A stretch of 64,000 nucleotides of DNA from Chromera velia (GCA_018398765.1 JAHBMJ010005677.1:2435-66434), one strand, 5' to 3'; counted from the first letter of the stretch, positions 47,972-62,600 are shown. Numbers and translations: made by a program. Notes: generated by a model from the letters alone, not told the origin.

Positions 47972-50295
47972 CGGTACCCTCCGATCGATCAATATGAGTA
48001 AGGCTAACAGAATTGGGGGCGTTTCCCCCAGGCATCTTGATCTTTGTTTCAGCTCCTCTTCCCTTTCTTGTTTCCTTGTTTTTGTCCTCTTTAATTTATT
48101 TCATCGTTATTCCTATTAGCCGTCTCTTTGGAATTTGATCTGTGTAGTTCCGGTTCCGAAAGGCCCCCCCTCTCCTGACTGCTCAGAATGGAGACCCATC
48201 CACATTATGTATTTGCTTACAAAACTGTTTGCCCTCCTGATGGACAAGAGATTGAGAGAACAGACCTCATTAGACAACCGCCAGCTGGGGTTCAAGAAGG
48301 GGGTTGGGACCAGGGAGGCCATTGTGGCGCTGGTAGGACTCGTAGCGAGCTCTAAAGCCCGGAAACTCCCCCTTCTGGCTGCGTTCGTTGACTTTTCTAA
48401 GGCGTTTGATAAGGTTCCTCGAGGTCTGTTGCTAAGACGGCTTCGGGAGGAGGGTGTGTCGGAATATGATGTTTTGATGGTGCATGCTATGTACTTTGAT
48501 GTCTGGGCGAGGGTCGATGGTGCAGATAGGGAGATACAGGAAGGGGCGGGGGTGAAACAGGGTGACCTTCTCTCTCCCCTGCTCTTCTTTCTGTTCATTA
48601 ATAATCTGTACCGCCACATCCGCCTCTCGGCTCACCGAGAGGATAAGCTCGAGGGGGAAGAGTCAGAGAAGGATGGAACAGTGTCTGACGAGAGGTCTAT
48701 AGAAAGCAGAACGCGTGACTACCCTTGGGCAGGCAGATTGAGAGGGGTTGGTATTGCCAAGGGGAACAAGAAGACCGAAGTAGCGGTGAAGAGGAAAAGA
48801 GGGAAAGTCAGGGTCAGTCAGGACGATACGATCTGTGTGGGGCCCAAGCCTCTCGAAAGCCTTGGTTACGCTGACGACCTTGTTCTGTTTGGTCGTTCTT
48901 CGCATGAGCTTCAAGCGAGAATGAATAAATTGGCAGAATATTGTCGGATGTGGGGCTTCACGGTCAATTTGAAAAAGACAAAAGTAATGAGGCTTTCCTG
49001 CAGCAAAGAGAATATTAGTCAGTCAATCTTCTTTAAAGGGAAGGAAGTCGAGAGAACGGGCCAGTATAAGTATTTAGGCTGCACCTTTTTTGAAGGCGGA
49101 TCTCTCCGTTCCTCTGTGAGACATCGCCTGGGGGTGGCAGAGAGGGCACTCGGGGGGGTCATTGGGCTTTGTGTTTCTCTTGGTCGTCTCTCCCCGACTT
49201 CGAAGATTATGCTCTTTCGGGGCCTGTGGATTCCTGTGGCCCTTTACAGGCTAGAAGCGTTTTCCCTCAGTCAGGCAGACATGAAAGCGTTGAATGATTT
49301 GCAACTACGTTTTGTTAGATAGGTTTTTGGCCCGCAATTCGTTTTGTGTCCCCTCCCTCTTCATCTCCAGCCTTTGCCCAATACGGGCTATCTTGACTAA
49401 AAGAGTGGGGGGTTTTTTACGTAGCCTCTCCTTAACATCCCATTGTATGCCCACAGGCTTTTTAGATCTCTGCAAAGACGGCCTTTATGGCAATTGGTGG
49501 AGGTCCGTCAAGCTGTTGGTGGGACCTTTCGCTCCTGAACTCTTCAGAATCTCTGTCGGGCCCAGAAGAGAAAGCTGCATTAAAAAGAAAGCTCGCGGTA
49601 GAAGGGAGAGATAGGGAGGCACAAGAATGGTTGGATGACTGGTTTGTAGCTACCTCCCGTTCTTTGTAAAAAGAGGGCCGGCAGGACAGGGGAGGGCAGG
49701 CAGGATGGGAGAGGTTTTTCCCTAACGGAGTGAGGCCTTCGGTCTTCCAAGTCGAACATCCGTCTAGACAGCGCTTGGCCCATCTTGTCATAGGAGGATA
49801 GACCGGCTCAAGCGGGCGGCGTGTTCCTATGGTTCGACCTCTCCCTAGGAGGCTACTCTGTTCGGAGGCCAACGTCAGGCCGATTGCCCGTGCACTGTTG
49901 GGGGGGGGGGGGNNNNNNNNNNNNNNNNNNNNNNNNNNNNNNNNNNNNNNNNNNNNNNNNNNNNNNNNNNNNNNNNNNNNNNNNNNNNNNNNNNNNNNNN
50001 NNNNNNNNNNNNNNNNNNNNNNNNNNNNNNNNNNNNNNNNNNNNNNNNNNNNNNNNNNNNNNNNNNNNNNNNNNNNNNNNNNNNNNGGGGGGGGGGGGGA
50101 GTTCCGAACGGGGAGGTAGAGACGGTCTGCGAACACTGCCTCCTCAATTTGCATGGGCGTGGCCATCTGAATGATGTTGTCCATAAGTTGACTGAATGCA
50201 AAGGGACCGAAAGGGAGAGAGGACGCATGAATAGGCTTTTAGATGAAGTAAGAGACGCTCGCTCTAAGTTGGACTTGATTGTGTGGCCACAATAA
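47972..50295 (+). pseudogene. LINE ORF2, 3' part: reverse transcriptase and Cys/His knuckle
   Basis: Copies the element's RNA at the nicked target. RT motifs run in order from about 48,135: VVPVPKGPPSPDCSEWRPI, LAAFVDFSKAFDKVPRGLL, AGVKQGDLLSPLLFFLFINN, LGYADDLVLFGRS (catalytic YADD) and YKYLGCTFFEGG. The frame runs to a TAG at 49,320. Further RT-thumb-like sequence then continues, partly in another frame, into a 174-base gap. After the gap CEHCLLNLHGRGHLNDVVHK with a following Cys makes a CxxC-H-H-C knuckle, and a TAA at 50,293 ends ORF2. It is the continuation of the endonuclease part at 31,022-32,850. Confidence 0.8.
49913..50086. other. Assembly gap flanked by poly-G
   Basis: 174 undetermined bases between runs of at least 13 G on each side, inside LINE ORF2. 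Confidence 0.95.
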
Positions 50296-50466
50296 ATGGC
50301 TAAGCAGCAGTTGGGATGGGGTGTGAGCGAAAATGAGAAGAAAGTGAGTGAGATCTTCATACTTCTCCTCGAAAAGTACCCTGTTGCAGGCGCATGGGCG
50401 ATCTCCAATTGCCTTTGTAAGTAGCTGTGTGTGTTCCCTCAGTCTGTCCTTCTTTCTCTTTTCTTC

Positions 50467-50539
<73 letters not shown>

Positions 50540-50696
50540 TTTTCCTTCACTTCCTCTCACTCTTTCCCCGTCGTTGTTCATTCTTGACGACCGTACTTGT
50601 TTTTGAGGGGAATATTTCGTTATGTCAGTCTGAGTGTGTGTCATCTGATTGATTGATTGATTGATTGATGAACAAACAAGGGCGGAACGGAATAAA
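50296..50696 (+). other. LINE 3' tail with (CTTT)n and (TGAT)n
   Basis: Non-coding sequence after the ORF2 stop. It includes a TTTC/CTTT microsatellite at about 50,449-50,540 and a TGAT run at 50,646-50,670, then AACAAACAAGGGCGGAACGGAATAAA. Short-unit tails are common at LINE 3' ends. The next LINE leader copy starts right after it. Confidence 0.6.
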
Positions 50697-51700
50697 TCGG
50701 GGGGTGAGCGAAAAGCATATGGGGGGGAAACGCGAGACGGACGACCCCAAAAGGTCCAGGCTGCGGGGCTCGGATGGTACCCATCGCATAAGCGTGGGAG
50801 GCGGTGGGAGGTGACGGACTTGAGCCTGCACGGGTACAGGGGGGCGCGTGGGGCGCTCGTACTCGTGCGGTTCATAAGCGGGTCTGCGAGCGGGGTGCAT
50901 GCTACGTGCGGCTTCTCCGTTCTTCTTCTCCCTTTTTCTCCCCTCTTTAAATTTCTTTATCATGCTTACTACTTGCAATTTCACTCCCCTGGAAAACAAG
51001 TCGTACCTCAGGGATGAACCAACCGAACCGACTGAACTGACTGAACTGACCGAACTGCAGGAACTGAACTGAGAGAGAAACCTTTGCTTGTACGTCTTCG
51101 ACAGAAAAGATAGGGAATCAAAAGAGATTGGGAGTTCTAATCTTTTTCTCTCTCTGTCTCCTTCCGTTCTGCCTCGGGTGATTTTCTTTAGAGGTCATCT
51201 GACAGATCTCTAACTGACACGAACTGACAGAAGGAATCTCACTAGCCCGTGACCCTTGGGGGAAAAAAAAATATACAGAAACAGAGTAGTCCATCTCCAT
51301 CCTTTCTGTTCCCCCTGAGGTACTTGTTTTTTCTCTTTCCTTCTCGTTTCCCCCTCCACTCGGGCGTGCCAGTGCTGTTTTGGTGCTTTGATCGGTCATG
51401 GGGACCCTCTTCCGGGCGAAATGCAGGCAGTCCTCGATCATCTCAAGGGTGGGATAGAGAGCGTGTTGTAACTCAGCCTGTAAGAGAACTACCAGATGAA
51501 GCAAAAGCCTGTTTGCTTAGAAGTGAAGCTACCCTCCACTTCCATCCGCCTCCCCACCCCTGTCAGGCTTCCATCGATTCAATTCACCCCAGTGGGTCCT
51601 AAGTTGAAAGTTTAACTCTATGTATGACGCTCTAGGTTGGCCAGAGTCTATACGGCTTACCGGGTTTAACCCCATACATCATCATCATCATCATCATATC
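50697..51700 (+). mobile_element. Internally deleted LINE derivative
   Basis: The first 653 bp (50,697-51,349) match the LINE leader at 24,997. The sequence then switches to an unrelated roughly 330 bp ending in CTTACCGGGTTTAACCCC and a (CAT)n tail at 51,677-51,700. A short element with LINE-like 5' and 3' ends and no ORF is best read as a non-autonomous derivative mobilised by the LINE. Alternatives are a truncated head-to-tail LINE copy or a chimera with another family. No target duplication was found. Confidence 0.55.
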
Positions 51701-52660
51701 GCATCGTATTAATTCTAGATCATATAATAATAATTTTACTAATAATTTTGCATAATTCTATTTAAAAATGATATCTTGATCTGTATATTATTAGCAATAA
51801 TTAGTAATCCATCCTAGTAAACAATCAATAGCATAATATACTAGGCGTATCACAGCAAAAAAAAAAAAAGTAAACCAGAATTAGCTTAAACTATTTTTTT
51901 CTTTTTTTTTGCAACACCTAAGCAACACTTGTGCAACACCAGAACAACACTTATGCAACACTTGAACAACAGTTGTTTGTCACCTAACATCATGATCATT
52001 GGCCAAAAAAAAAAAAAACTAAGCGAGGACGGGCTTAAATTATTTTTTTTTTTCTTTGTGATAGGCCTAGATAGTATACTAGTAGTTGTGAACAAACAGA
52101 GAATAGCTAGGAGAATGGGGTCAATTAAAATGGTTAAAATAACAATGAACAAATAATTACAAATACAGATAGACATAGCGGGAAGGCCTTAGGGCGGAAC
52201 ATATCAATCAATCAATCAATCAAATCAAATAATATATTATTACCAAGCAATCTCAATCATTGCTAATTTACCAAATAACGCTAAAAACGATCGAGTCGGA
52301 TCGACGTCTGCAACTAGCTATCTACAATACGAGTTTATTTCAGTCAATCAATAATTGAGACAGTAGTAAACATTACTGGCGTGTAGCATCTTCATTATGG
52401 ACTAGATTATGGACTTTATAGTAGGCTTATACGCAAAAAGTTAGAGAAATGCAATGAAAGTATGGTTAACAGACAGTGCCATACATCAGTAACACCACCA
52501 TGTGTATACTGGGCCAGCGGTCTCCAACCAGCCGCTTTGATTCAGCCTCTAAATTTCATGATGTCTTCATCAGTCTCCGCTCCTGCACTAAAACAAAAAA
52601 GAAGGTTCCTAGGCAACTAGCTAGGAAAGTTCATTTCCTTTCCCCATATGAACCAATGGA
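51701..52660. other. AT-rich stretch with small repeats
   Basis: No gene. It contains a small MITE (51,841-52,070) and an (ATCA)n run at 52,203-52,225 preceded by AGGGCGGAACATATCAATC. Confidence 0.5.
51841..52070. mobile_element. Small MITE with CTAGGCSTATCAC ends
   Basis: The left end is CTAGGCGTATCACAGC plus poly-A. The right end, reverse complemented, is CTAGGCCTATCACAAAG plus poly-A. The length is 230 bp. The middle holds four or five imperfect copies of GCAACACTTGTG. A related end, CTAGGCCTATCATAGAG plus poly-A, occurs at 23,292. Both sites lie in ATAATATA context, suggesting insertion at TA-rich targets. Confidence 0.55.
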
Positions 52661-52735
52661 CGTAATTGTCTTCCCGCCATGAATCGATCTGCTTCCTTTT
52701 GGTTGGTCAAGCTCGTGTATCCATCCTACCTGAAC

Positions 52736-52935
52736 GTGTATCTGTTTATCTGTGTATCTGTCTGTCTGTCTGTCTATATGTGTGCGGTCGCCCTGTCTGC
52801 CTCTTGCCATCTATCTGTCTGTCTCTCTTTCTCTCTTTCTCGTTCTTTTTGTCTTCCCCCCCCCCACCTTCCTGTACTATCTGTCTATCTGAGCTGTGTA
52901 TCTGTCTATTTGTCTGTGTATCTGTCTGAGTGTCT
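52736..52935. repeat. (CTGT)n/(CT)n microsatellite
   Basis: CTGTCTGTCTGTCTAT-type repeats with a CTCTTT block and a C9 run. The open frames through it are artefacts. Confidence 0.85.
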
Positions 52936-52980
52936 GCCTGGAGTGTGGGCATCGGTTCGAGGCGTCCTGAGGATCCTACA

Positions 52981-53500
52981 GACATATGCTAGAAACCCCA
53001 CCAAGAACGCCTACTACTGCATGCCGTACATGCAGGGAGAAAGGAAGGGAGCCGACTGGCCTGTCTGCATCCTCTTGATCCTTGTCGTAGCTGTACGTGC
53101 ATGGGAGCCCTTCTTTTTTTAAGGCGGGAAAAAGCCCCACCTCCACAAAAACTAAAGGCCCATCAGCAGGGTTCCTCCCCGACTCTTGTTCCCCATCTAT
53201 GCGAGACAGTTCTCCAGGCGCTACAGGAACAACTGTATGAGGGAGGTTCCATCGCTCTCCGTTCCCTGCCCCCAAAATGAGAATGAGGAAGGAGACAGTC
53301 TCAATGATGTGGTCAACAGAGAGACCCACAAGAGAATGTATGCGTCCATGCGCCCCTTCCATCCGACTCTGCTTAATTCCTTTCCACCATCCCTCAAACG
53401 AATACAACCACCGGGAGGAACGAAGGAAGAAGAAAAAAGTGCAGGAGGAACGACGGGGTGTCAGGAAGAGAAAAAAGTCACCCAGGGACGTTAAGAAACT
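52981..53500. other. Ambiguous coding-like stretch
   Basis: The plus strand offers an acceptor (CCTACAG) followed by NPTKNAYYCMPYMQGERKGA and a GTACGT donor at 53,092, then an open frame at 53,186-53,494. The minus strand has an uninterrupted 184-codon frame at 52,976-53,530. Neither matches a family I know, and both cannot be right. Confidence 0.2.
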
Positions 53501-54780
53501 GTTACAGGACAATCGCTGTCGTGTTATCAATCACCTGCATGCAGCATTTGTTTGTTTCTTTGTCTGTTTGTTTATGCAATCAGACAACAGGCAATTTACA
53601 GACAAGAGTTAGTGAATGGAATAGAAGCAGGCAACGGGTCTTCACACCGTCAAGGAGATGATGAGGGAGACTGCGGGATTATCTTTTTTCTCCTGCATGT
53701 TCCCAGACAGACTTGCAGGAAGATACTCTGCGCTTTTTTCTTTTTCTTTTTCTCGAAAACGAATTTTTCACTCCTTCTCCTTGTCCTTGCCGCTTGCGTA
53801 AAGGCCCTATTTCCAAGCAAAAGACAGCCGAAGACATTGTCCTGACGTTGACAGAAACTCAAAAAAGAAGATAGCAAGTCGAGGAGCAAAATTGGACCCG
53901 AGGAACAGTTTATCCTTCCATCATCGGCAAAACACACACACACACATACACACACACACAAACGCACACAATGAGACTCAGAACCCTTACCTTCCCTTCG
54001 TGAGCCCACACCCCACGTGCCTGACTGTCCACTGACTGACCTTCTCTTCCTTCCGTCATATTCGATTTGCTTCTGACACCTGCGTGAACACTCCCACAAT
54101 CAAGCAGGGATACGAACAAACCAACAAACAAACAGGGATCATGAGATGAACAGACGGAAATAGATACACACACACGCGCGGACGGAAAAAGAAACGGAGA
54201 GAAAAGAGAGAAGATCAGGTTTTATGAGAGCATAAAGAGTGTTCTTGTGCCCGGCAGTGCATCCATGCATCCATCCATCCTTGCTTACTATTTTATCTCT
54301 CCTGACCTGCCAGTGGAGTGTTTCTCTGCTTCTTCAAATTCGGTTGTTCCTTCCTGCACAAATTAGGAAGAAGAGATCGAGAGAAACAAAGTTTGCTCAA
54401 GCACACGGATACCCACCGGAGAAGAGACAGCGAAGGAAGGTGTCAAGGAGAAGTGAAGCCAGATTTGCATATGATCGCATGCACGCACAAACATGCACGC
54501 GCATCTGTGTCTTTGTCTCTCGATCATCCATCCGAGAAAGGGGAAGCTGAAGCAAGTACGTCGAGACACTAGAATTATGAGGGGCCTAAATCTAGGAAAG
54601 GGAAGGCAAACACTGGCATATCTCTACTGACCCGGTGGGCTCCTTGTACTCCTTCTTTTTCTTCTTCTTTCCACTCTTTGCGCCGTCGGAGTAACTGCAT
54701 GCGACACACAAGGGTTGGTCAGATTCAGACAAGGGAACTGCCTCACTCTGCGCATGCGCCTATCTGAGCCGTCTTTTGCC
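53501..54780. other. Intergenic stretch with CA repeats
   Basis: A CA microsatellite lies at 53,933-53,968. There are poly-pyrimidine blocks and an ATCC repeat near 54,262-54,281. No gene that I can defend. Confidence 0.45.
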
Positions 54781-54787
54781 TCTACAG

Positions 54788-54916
54788 TGTGCAGCCTGCC
54801 TCAATGATTGCTCGAAGAGTGACAAACTTGACAAACATTCATTTGCCTGCAAAGTTTGCGTCAGTGCACCCAAGTGCCCATCTGCCAACCCAGAGGACCG
54901 CAGTCATCGGAAGTAG
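54788..54916 (+). CDS. Candidate Cys-rich terminal exon
   Basis: After a TCTACAG acceptor, 42 codons read CAACLNDCSKSDKLDKHSFA then CKVCVSAPKC and a short tail to a stop. The spacing C-x2-C-x3-C-x12-C-x2-C-x5-C looks like a small zinc-binding fold. I cannot find an upstream partner exon with a good donor, so it may be chance or a remnant. The 206-codon frame overlapping it in another phase is not convincing. Confidence 0.22.
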   Translation, partial: CAACLNDCSKSDKLDKHSFACKVCVSAPKCPSANPEDRSHRK

Positions 54917-56385
54917 ACCTTCACGAAAGCAACAGCAGACACGATCCAACACTGCTCTGCTCTCTCAGATCCAGGGAAGGAGTTGCCTCTCCCTGACGTG
55001 TGGCACAGCAAAGCGCACGATCAACTTGATGAGATGGGCGACAACGCGCCCAAAACACCCAGTTGAACGAATACACTCGCTGCACCGCGCGTGCCGACAA
55101 ACCGCAGAAAGGAGCTTACTAATTTGCTGGGCCGACTTACAGTCAACCCAAACCGCGTCCAGACTCCCACGGCGGCGCATCAACAGATCTAATACGAAGG
55201 GCCGTGGCATCCCCGTGCACCAAAATCTGGGCTCCGTCATTGATGCTCGGTCCTCTCTAAAAACGAGGGAAAAGCACTTTTTCTCTAGCAGTCCCAAGTT
55301 TTCAGGGAGTCCGACTGACTTTTGCTCTTCTTGGGTAGAAATCTTTAGATGGTCCTGCATGTCACCCCCCTGTCTTGCGGGACGAATCCTGCCGCAGAGG
55401 GGGTGAGCTGTAAGCACATGTGTTCCAAAGAGGAGGGATCGAGGAGGTGAAGAGATCAGTCCAGTGATGCTCGCTTTTCCCTGTTTTCTTGCTCTAGCTC
55501 TTCAAGATGTGGAAGACCAGACGGTGCATGCAGTGGGTCTTTTGAGAGCTGCGGAGAAGAGAGAGGGAACCAACTTTTTGTAAGGTGCTAGGACTCTAAC
55601 AGAGAATCGACACAGTTTTACTGCACCTCATCATTTCATAGCGAGAGCAGAGAGAGAACTGACAGAAAGGAGAAACTTCTTCTCTCCTGCCATTCTGTAC
55701 GTATCCATGCAACCATGCATGCATGCATGTATGCACCGAATCTTCATGCATCCCATATGCAGCTTCTTCTACAGTACTTGCATCAGTACAAGCAAGCCGT
55801 GGGGCCCGCGGCTTCAAAGTCACTGAAATGTTGCTGGGCGTATGTTGGACTGGCCGACCGAACAAACGGAGGAGAGTGAAGAAAGAAGAGGGAGAGGGCG
55901 GGGAAAGAACTACTGAAGGAAGGAAGAAATAAGGAGATCAAGAAAGAGTTGAACACAATTAAATTTGGTAGAGAAAAAGTACAAGGTTGAAGAGACCCAT
56001 AATTAAGAGACCCATTGCATCATCCCATGCGTGCATATAGACGCGCGACGGCGCGCTGGCGTGCATGCGTGGTTTGTGTCATTTTGTGTCAGACTGAAGT
56101 TGTGTCAGAGCTATTAATAGTCAACTTGTGACTGAGCATATCTGAGCATCATTGGCTCTCTACATTCAGTGAGCGTTGAATTGTGACTGCATGGGGCAAA
56201 CTGGGAACACCTCACTCGACCCTCAGTGAGAACAGATCCGACGTGCATGCGCAGTCTTGTTGAACGGTTGAGAGTATCTTGAATTGTCCAAGTTTGTGAA
56301 AAGTGTGGTGTTGCTCCACCCCGTCTCTGTCAAACAGCCAAGTGCCTTTCTACAAACCTCCCGCCCCACTCGTCTCTCTCCAGAG
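54917..56385. other. Intergenic upstream of the ankyrin gene
   Basis: Open frames occur on both strands at about 54,965-55,417 but without family resemblance. A (GCAT)n run lies at 55,708-55,728, and TGCATGC occurs near 56,063 and 56,243, within 350 bp of the ankyrin gene's start codon. Confidence 0.4.
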
Positions 56386-60337
<3,952 letters not shown>

Positions 60338-61078
60338 GAGGAGACGGAAATGGGCCAGTTGAGAGAGGGAAGGAGGTGAAGAGTCTGCTTGCCTCTCTGT
60401 GTAAATAACTTTGTCTGTAAATTAAGCCCTTCCTCCCTGTCCACTGCATCTGTCTGACTGAATTCTGAGATCAGAGAAAGGGGAGACGGAGGTGAGTTGC
60501 GACAGCAGAAAGACTTGCAGCAGAGCAAGCCCCTGTCACTGCAAGCAGGCGAAATAGAGAATGCATGCAGGCCATTGGCGGGGGGTGGGAGGAAGGTGCG
60601 TGCGGTCTTCGGTCAGGTCTGCTGACCCCCGATGGTCACTCGGCTTGCCGACCCCTGTGTCAGTGTTGGGGTCCAGGGGCGGTGAACATGCATGTATGCA
60701 TACTGTCTCCAATCTTCGGCGATCTGAAGCATGTACTGTCTGAGCATGCAGGTAATTCGAATTCTCGTTCGAGTTGTGTAAATAGACTGATCAGATCTTC
60801 TTTGACTCAAATGCGGCCCACTATTCTGCGGGGAATAAAGTATATGCGCCGTATTTACATAGTATATTTAAGAGTTACTTTAAACAAAAAAGAACTAAAT
60901 ATTTTTTTAGACATGTCAAGTTACTGTACTAGAAGTTACTTCAAGATTTTCTGGAAGTTATACGGTAGTAAAAGTATAGGGGTAGGGTTTTTATATAGAC
61001 GAATCATGATGTGAACCAAAAAATTAAATTTTCACGATGTATCATAATGTTAACACCGACTATTATTGTGACCTATAA
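60338..61078. other. 3' flank of the ankyrin gene
   Basis: GC-balanced to about 60,750, then abruptly AT-rich. TGCATGC motifs occur at 60,561 and 60,689. No gene seen. Confidence 0.45.
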
Positions 61079-61618
61079 CATCTATGAGTCGGTTTATATA
61101 GATATAGTTGACTATTTCAACTATAGCTATATATCTATAGTTTATAGTCATAATAGTCACTATTTACTATAATTATAGTTTGAAATACGTTGCGTTTGAT
61201 CACCATTCAGATGTGTTTTTTGCAGAGCATGTTGTCGATCGGGTTGTCTTGATGCCAGACTTGATATGGAACTGGCATAGAGTTGCACAGCAGCGAGCAT
61301 CTTGCACAAGCGTGCGAGCAAGGGCAGAAGAAGTGCGCGACCCGAAAGACTGTCGCTTTTGGGTCAACAATTATGTGACTTGATTTATCTTTCTCAACAC
61401 TAAATCAAGCTGCATCTTTGTTCCAAAAATGTGTGAAAACCCTTTTTCAATGGAAGATGACGACCTATAAAAATAGTTGGAATAGTTGCTATAGTAAACT
61501 ATTTTTACTATATTGAGAATAAAATAGTTATCTAGGTTAGCAACTATAAAAATAGTTGTGAAAATAGTGAAAATAGCTAACTATTTCAACAATATTTATA
61601 GGGGCCGACCCATAGATG
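61079..61618. mobile_element. TIR element with a small internal frame
   Basis: The left end CATCTATGAGTCGG (61,079-61,092) and the right end, reverse complemented CATCTATGGGTCGG (61,605-61,618), differ at one base. Multiple ATAGTT/AACTAT subterminal repeats face inward from both sides. Between them, 61,180-61,383 is GC-richer and holds a 67-codon frame including YVAFDHHSDVFFAEHVVDRV. The target duplication is unclear and the superfamily is undetermined. Confidence 0.5.
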
Positions 61619-62455
61619 AAGTTAACACAAACTCTAGACACAAACTATAGGACACAAGTTTTAAATAGGGTTCGTAAATGCCGTTAGTGCCGAATGTCGA
61701 CATTTATACAATACCTCTAGTATCGACATGATGACGACGACATCGGCATTAGTGATTAGTGATTAGTGATTGAAACAACATTTTGTAACAAAAATGACGT
61801 TTTTACTACTGTGCACTATGCAGTAGATATTAATAGATTAATTGAGTCTTTCCATATAGAATGTCACTTAGTAAGAATGATTGATCGATTGAAGAGTTTA
61901 TCATGAGAATCAGGCAATCACTACAACTGTCAATCTTACTATTCTAAGCCTATAGTTCCAAGCATTTTTTAAAGTAGAAAAAACGACTTCCAGAGTCATA
62001 AGGAGTCCAAAAAACGGACTTCTGAGGACCAGACTGAGGTCTGACATCTGAAAAAGCTCAGGCCAAACAAGCCTCTCTGGAGTCTGGACTGAGAAGTCCA
62101 GAAAGGGCTGTGATGCATCAATGATGATAAAACGCATACTGACACTCTCCATCTGGTCCATGCAGGTAATTTAGTTCCAACAGGGGATAATGAATGCATG
62201 GTTGGTGCACTATGGACTCCAACAGCTAGTCCAACAACATAGATAAAAATTATTATACACTTAATTATTGAACTCAGATCTTATAGTTATGTACTTTTAA
62301 AAATGATCAAACTTCATGCATCTTAAAGATTTTCAGCGTTACTAAGGGCTTTCTAGAGTGCTGCTATATGTTCTTAAAAATATAAATAAATAATTAAAAT
62401 ATTTAAACATACATTCATATATGTCTATATATGTCCAAACAAAATAAAGAATTAA
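61619..62455. other. AT-rich stretch with a hairpin cluster
   Basis: It contains a 9-bp repeat (TTAGTGATT, three times, near 61,750) and a cluster of four short hairpins at 62,004-62,102. No gene. Confidence 0.45.
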
Positions 62456-62459
62456 ATGA

Positions 62460-62600
62460 AGGCTGCTCTTTGTAGCCTAGTAGAGGTTCATATGCAGGGC
62501 TTTGAAGCAAACGACCCGGGTTCAAGTTCTAGAAGACCGCGTTTTGGAGCTTCAGCGTCTATAACGAGAGCCGCGCACCGAACCAAGTGGGAGAAACCTA
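62460..62600 (+). mobile_element. tRNA-derived SINE remnant
   Basis: An A-box-like TAGCCTAGTAG (62,473) and a B-box-like GGGTTCAAGTTC (62,518) are spaced about 45 bp apart, as in a tRNA-type RNA polymerase III promoter. The whole does not fold into a good tRNA: the acceptor stem is not paired and no CCA position is defined. A tRNA-unrelated body including AGTGGGAGAAACCTAGGG follows. The 3' end is not determined. Confidence 0.4.

Larger units (their letters stand above)
24997..50696 (+). mobile_element. APE-type LINE, split by a nested LTR element
   Basis: In order the element has a 5' leader (24,997-25,649), ORF1 (25,650-27,976), a Ser-rich middle region (about 28.2-30.5 kb), an ORF2 endonuclease part (31,022-32,850), the nested Copia-type element, an ORF2 reverse transcriptase part (48,135-49,322), a C-terminal Cys/His knuckle (to 50,295), and a 3' tail with (CTTT)n and (TGAT)n. 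EEP endonuclease plus RT with YADD and a terminal zinc knuckle defines an APE-type non-LTR retrotransposon; I cannot fix the clade. Without the insertion it is about 10.6 kb. Several in-frame stops show that this copy is dead. The left limit is set by homology with the leader copy at 50,697. Confidence 0.7.

Noticed and set aside
24997-51349. The direct repeats at 24,997 and 50,697 as LTRs of one very large LTR element
   Set aside because: The protein order (endonuclease, RT with YADD, terminal knuckle) is that of a LINE. The right copy continues into a different 3' end, and no terminal TG...CA or target duplication is present.
52513-52530. CAGCGGTCTCCAACC as a hAT terminal repeat
   Set aside because: It resembles some hAT ends, but no matching inverted end or 8-bp duplication was found nearby.
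52976-53530. 184-codon minus-strand frame as a gene
   Set aside because: No domain, a low-complexity Phe/Leu-rich start, and a competing plus-strand reading. Kept only as an ambiguous stretch.
54600-54695. Lys-rich minus-strand exon (SGKKKKKKEYKEPTG-like)
   Set aside because: It is the complement of a CTTCTT pyrimidine tract with no supporting neighbouring exons.
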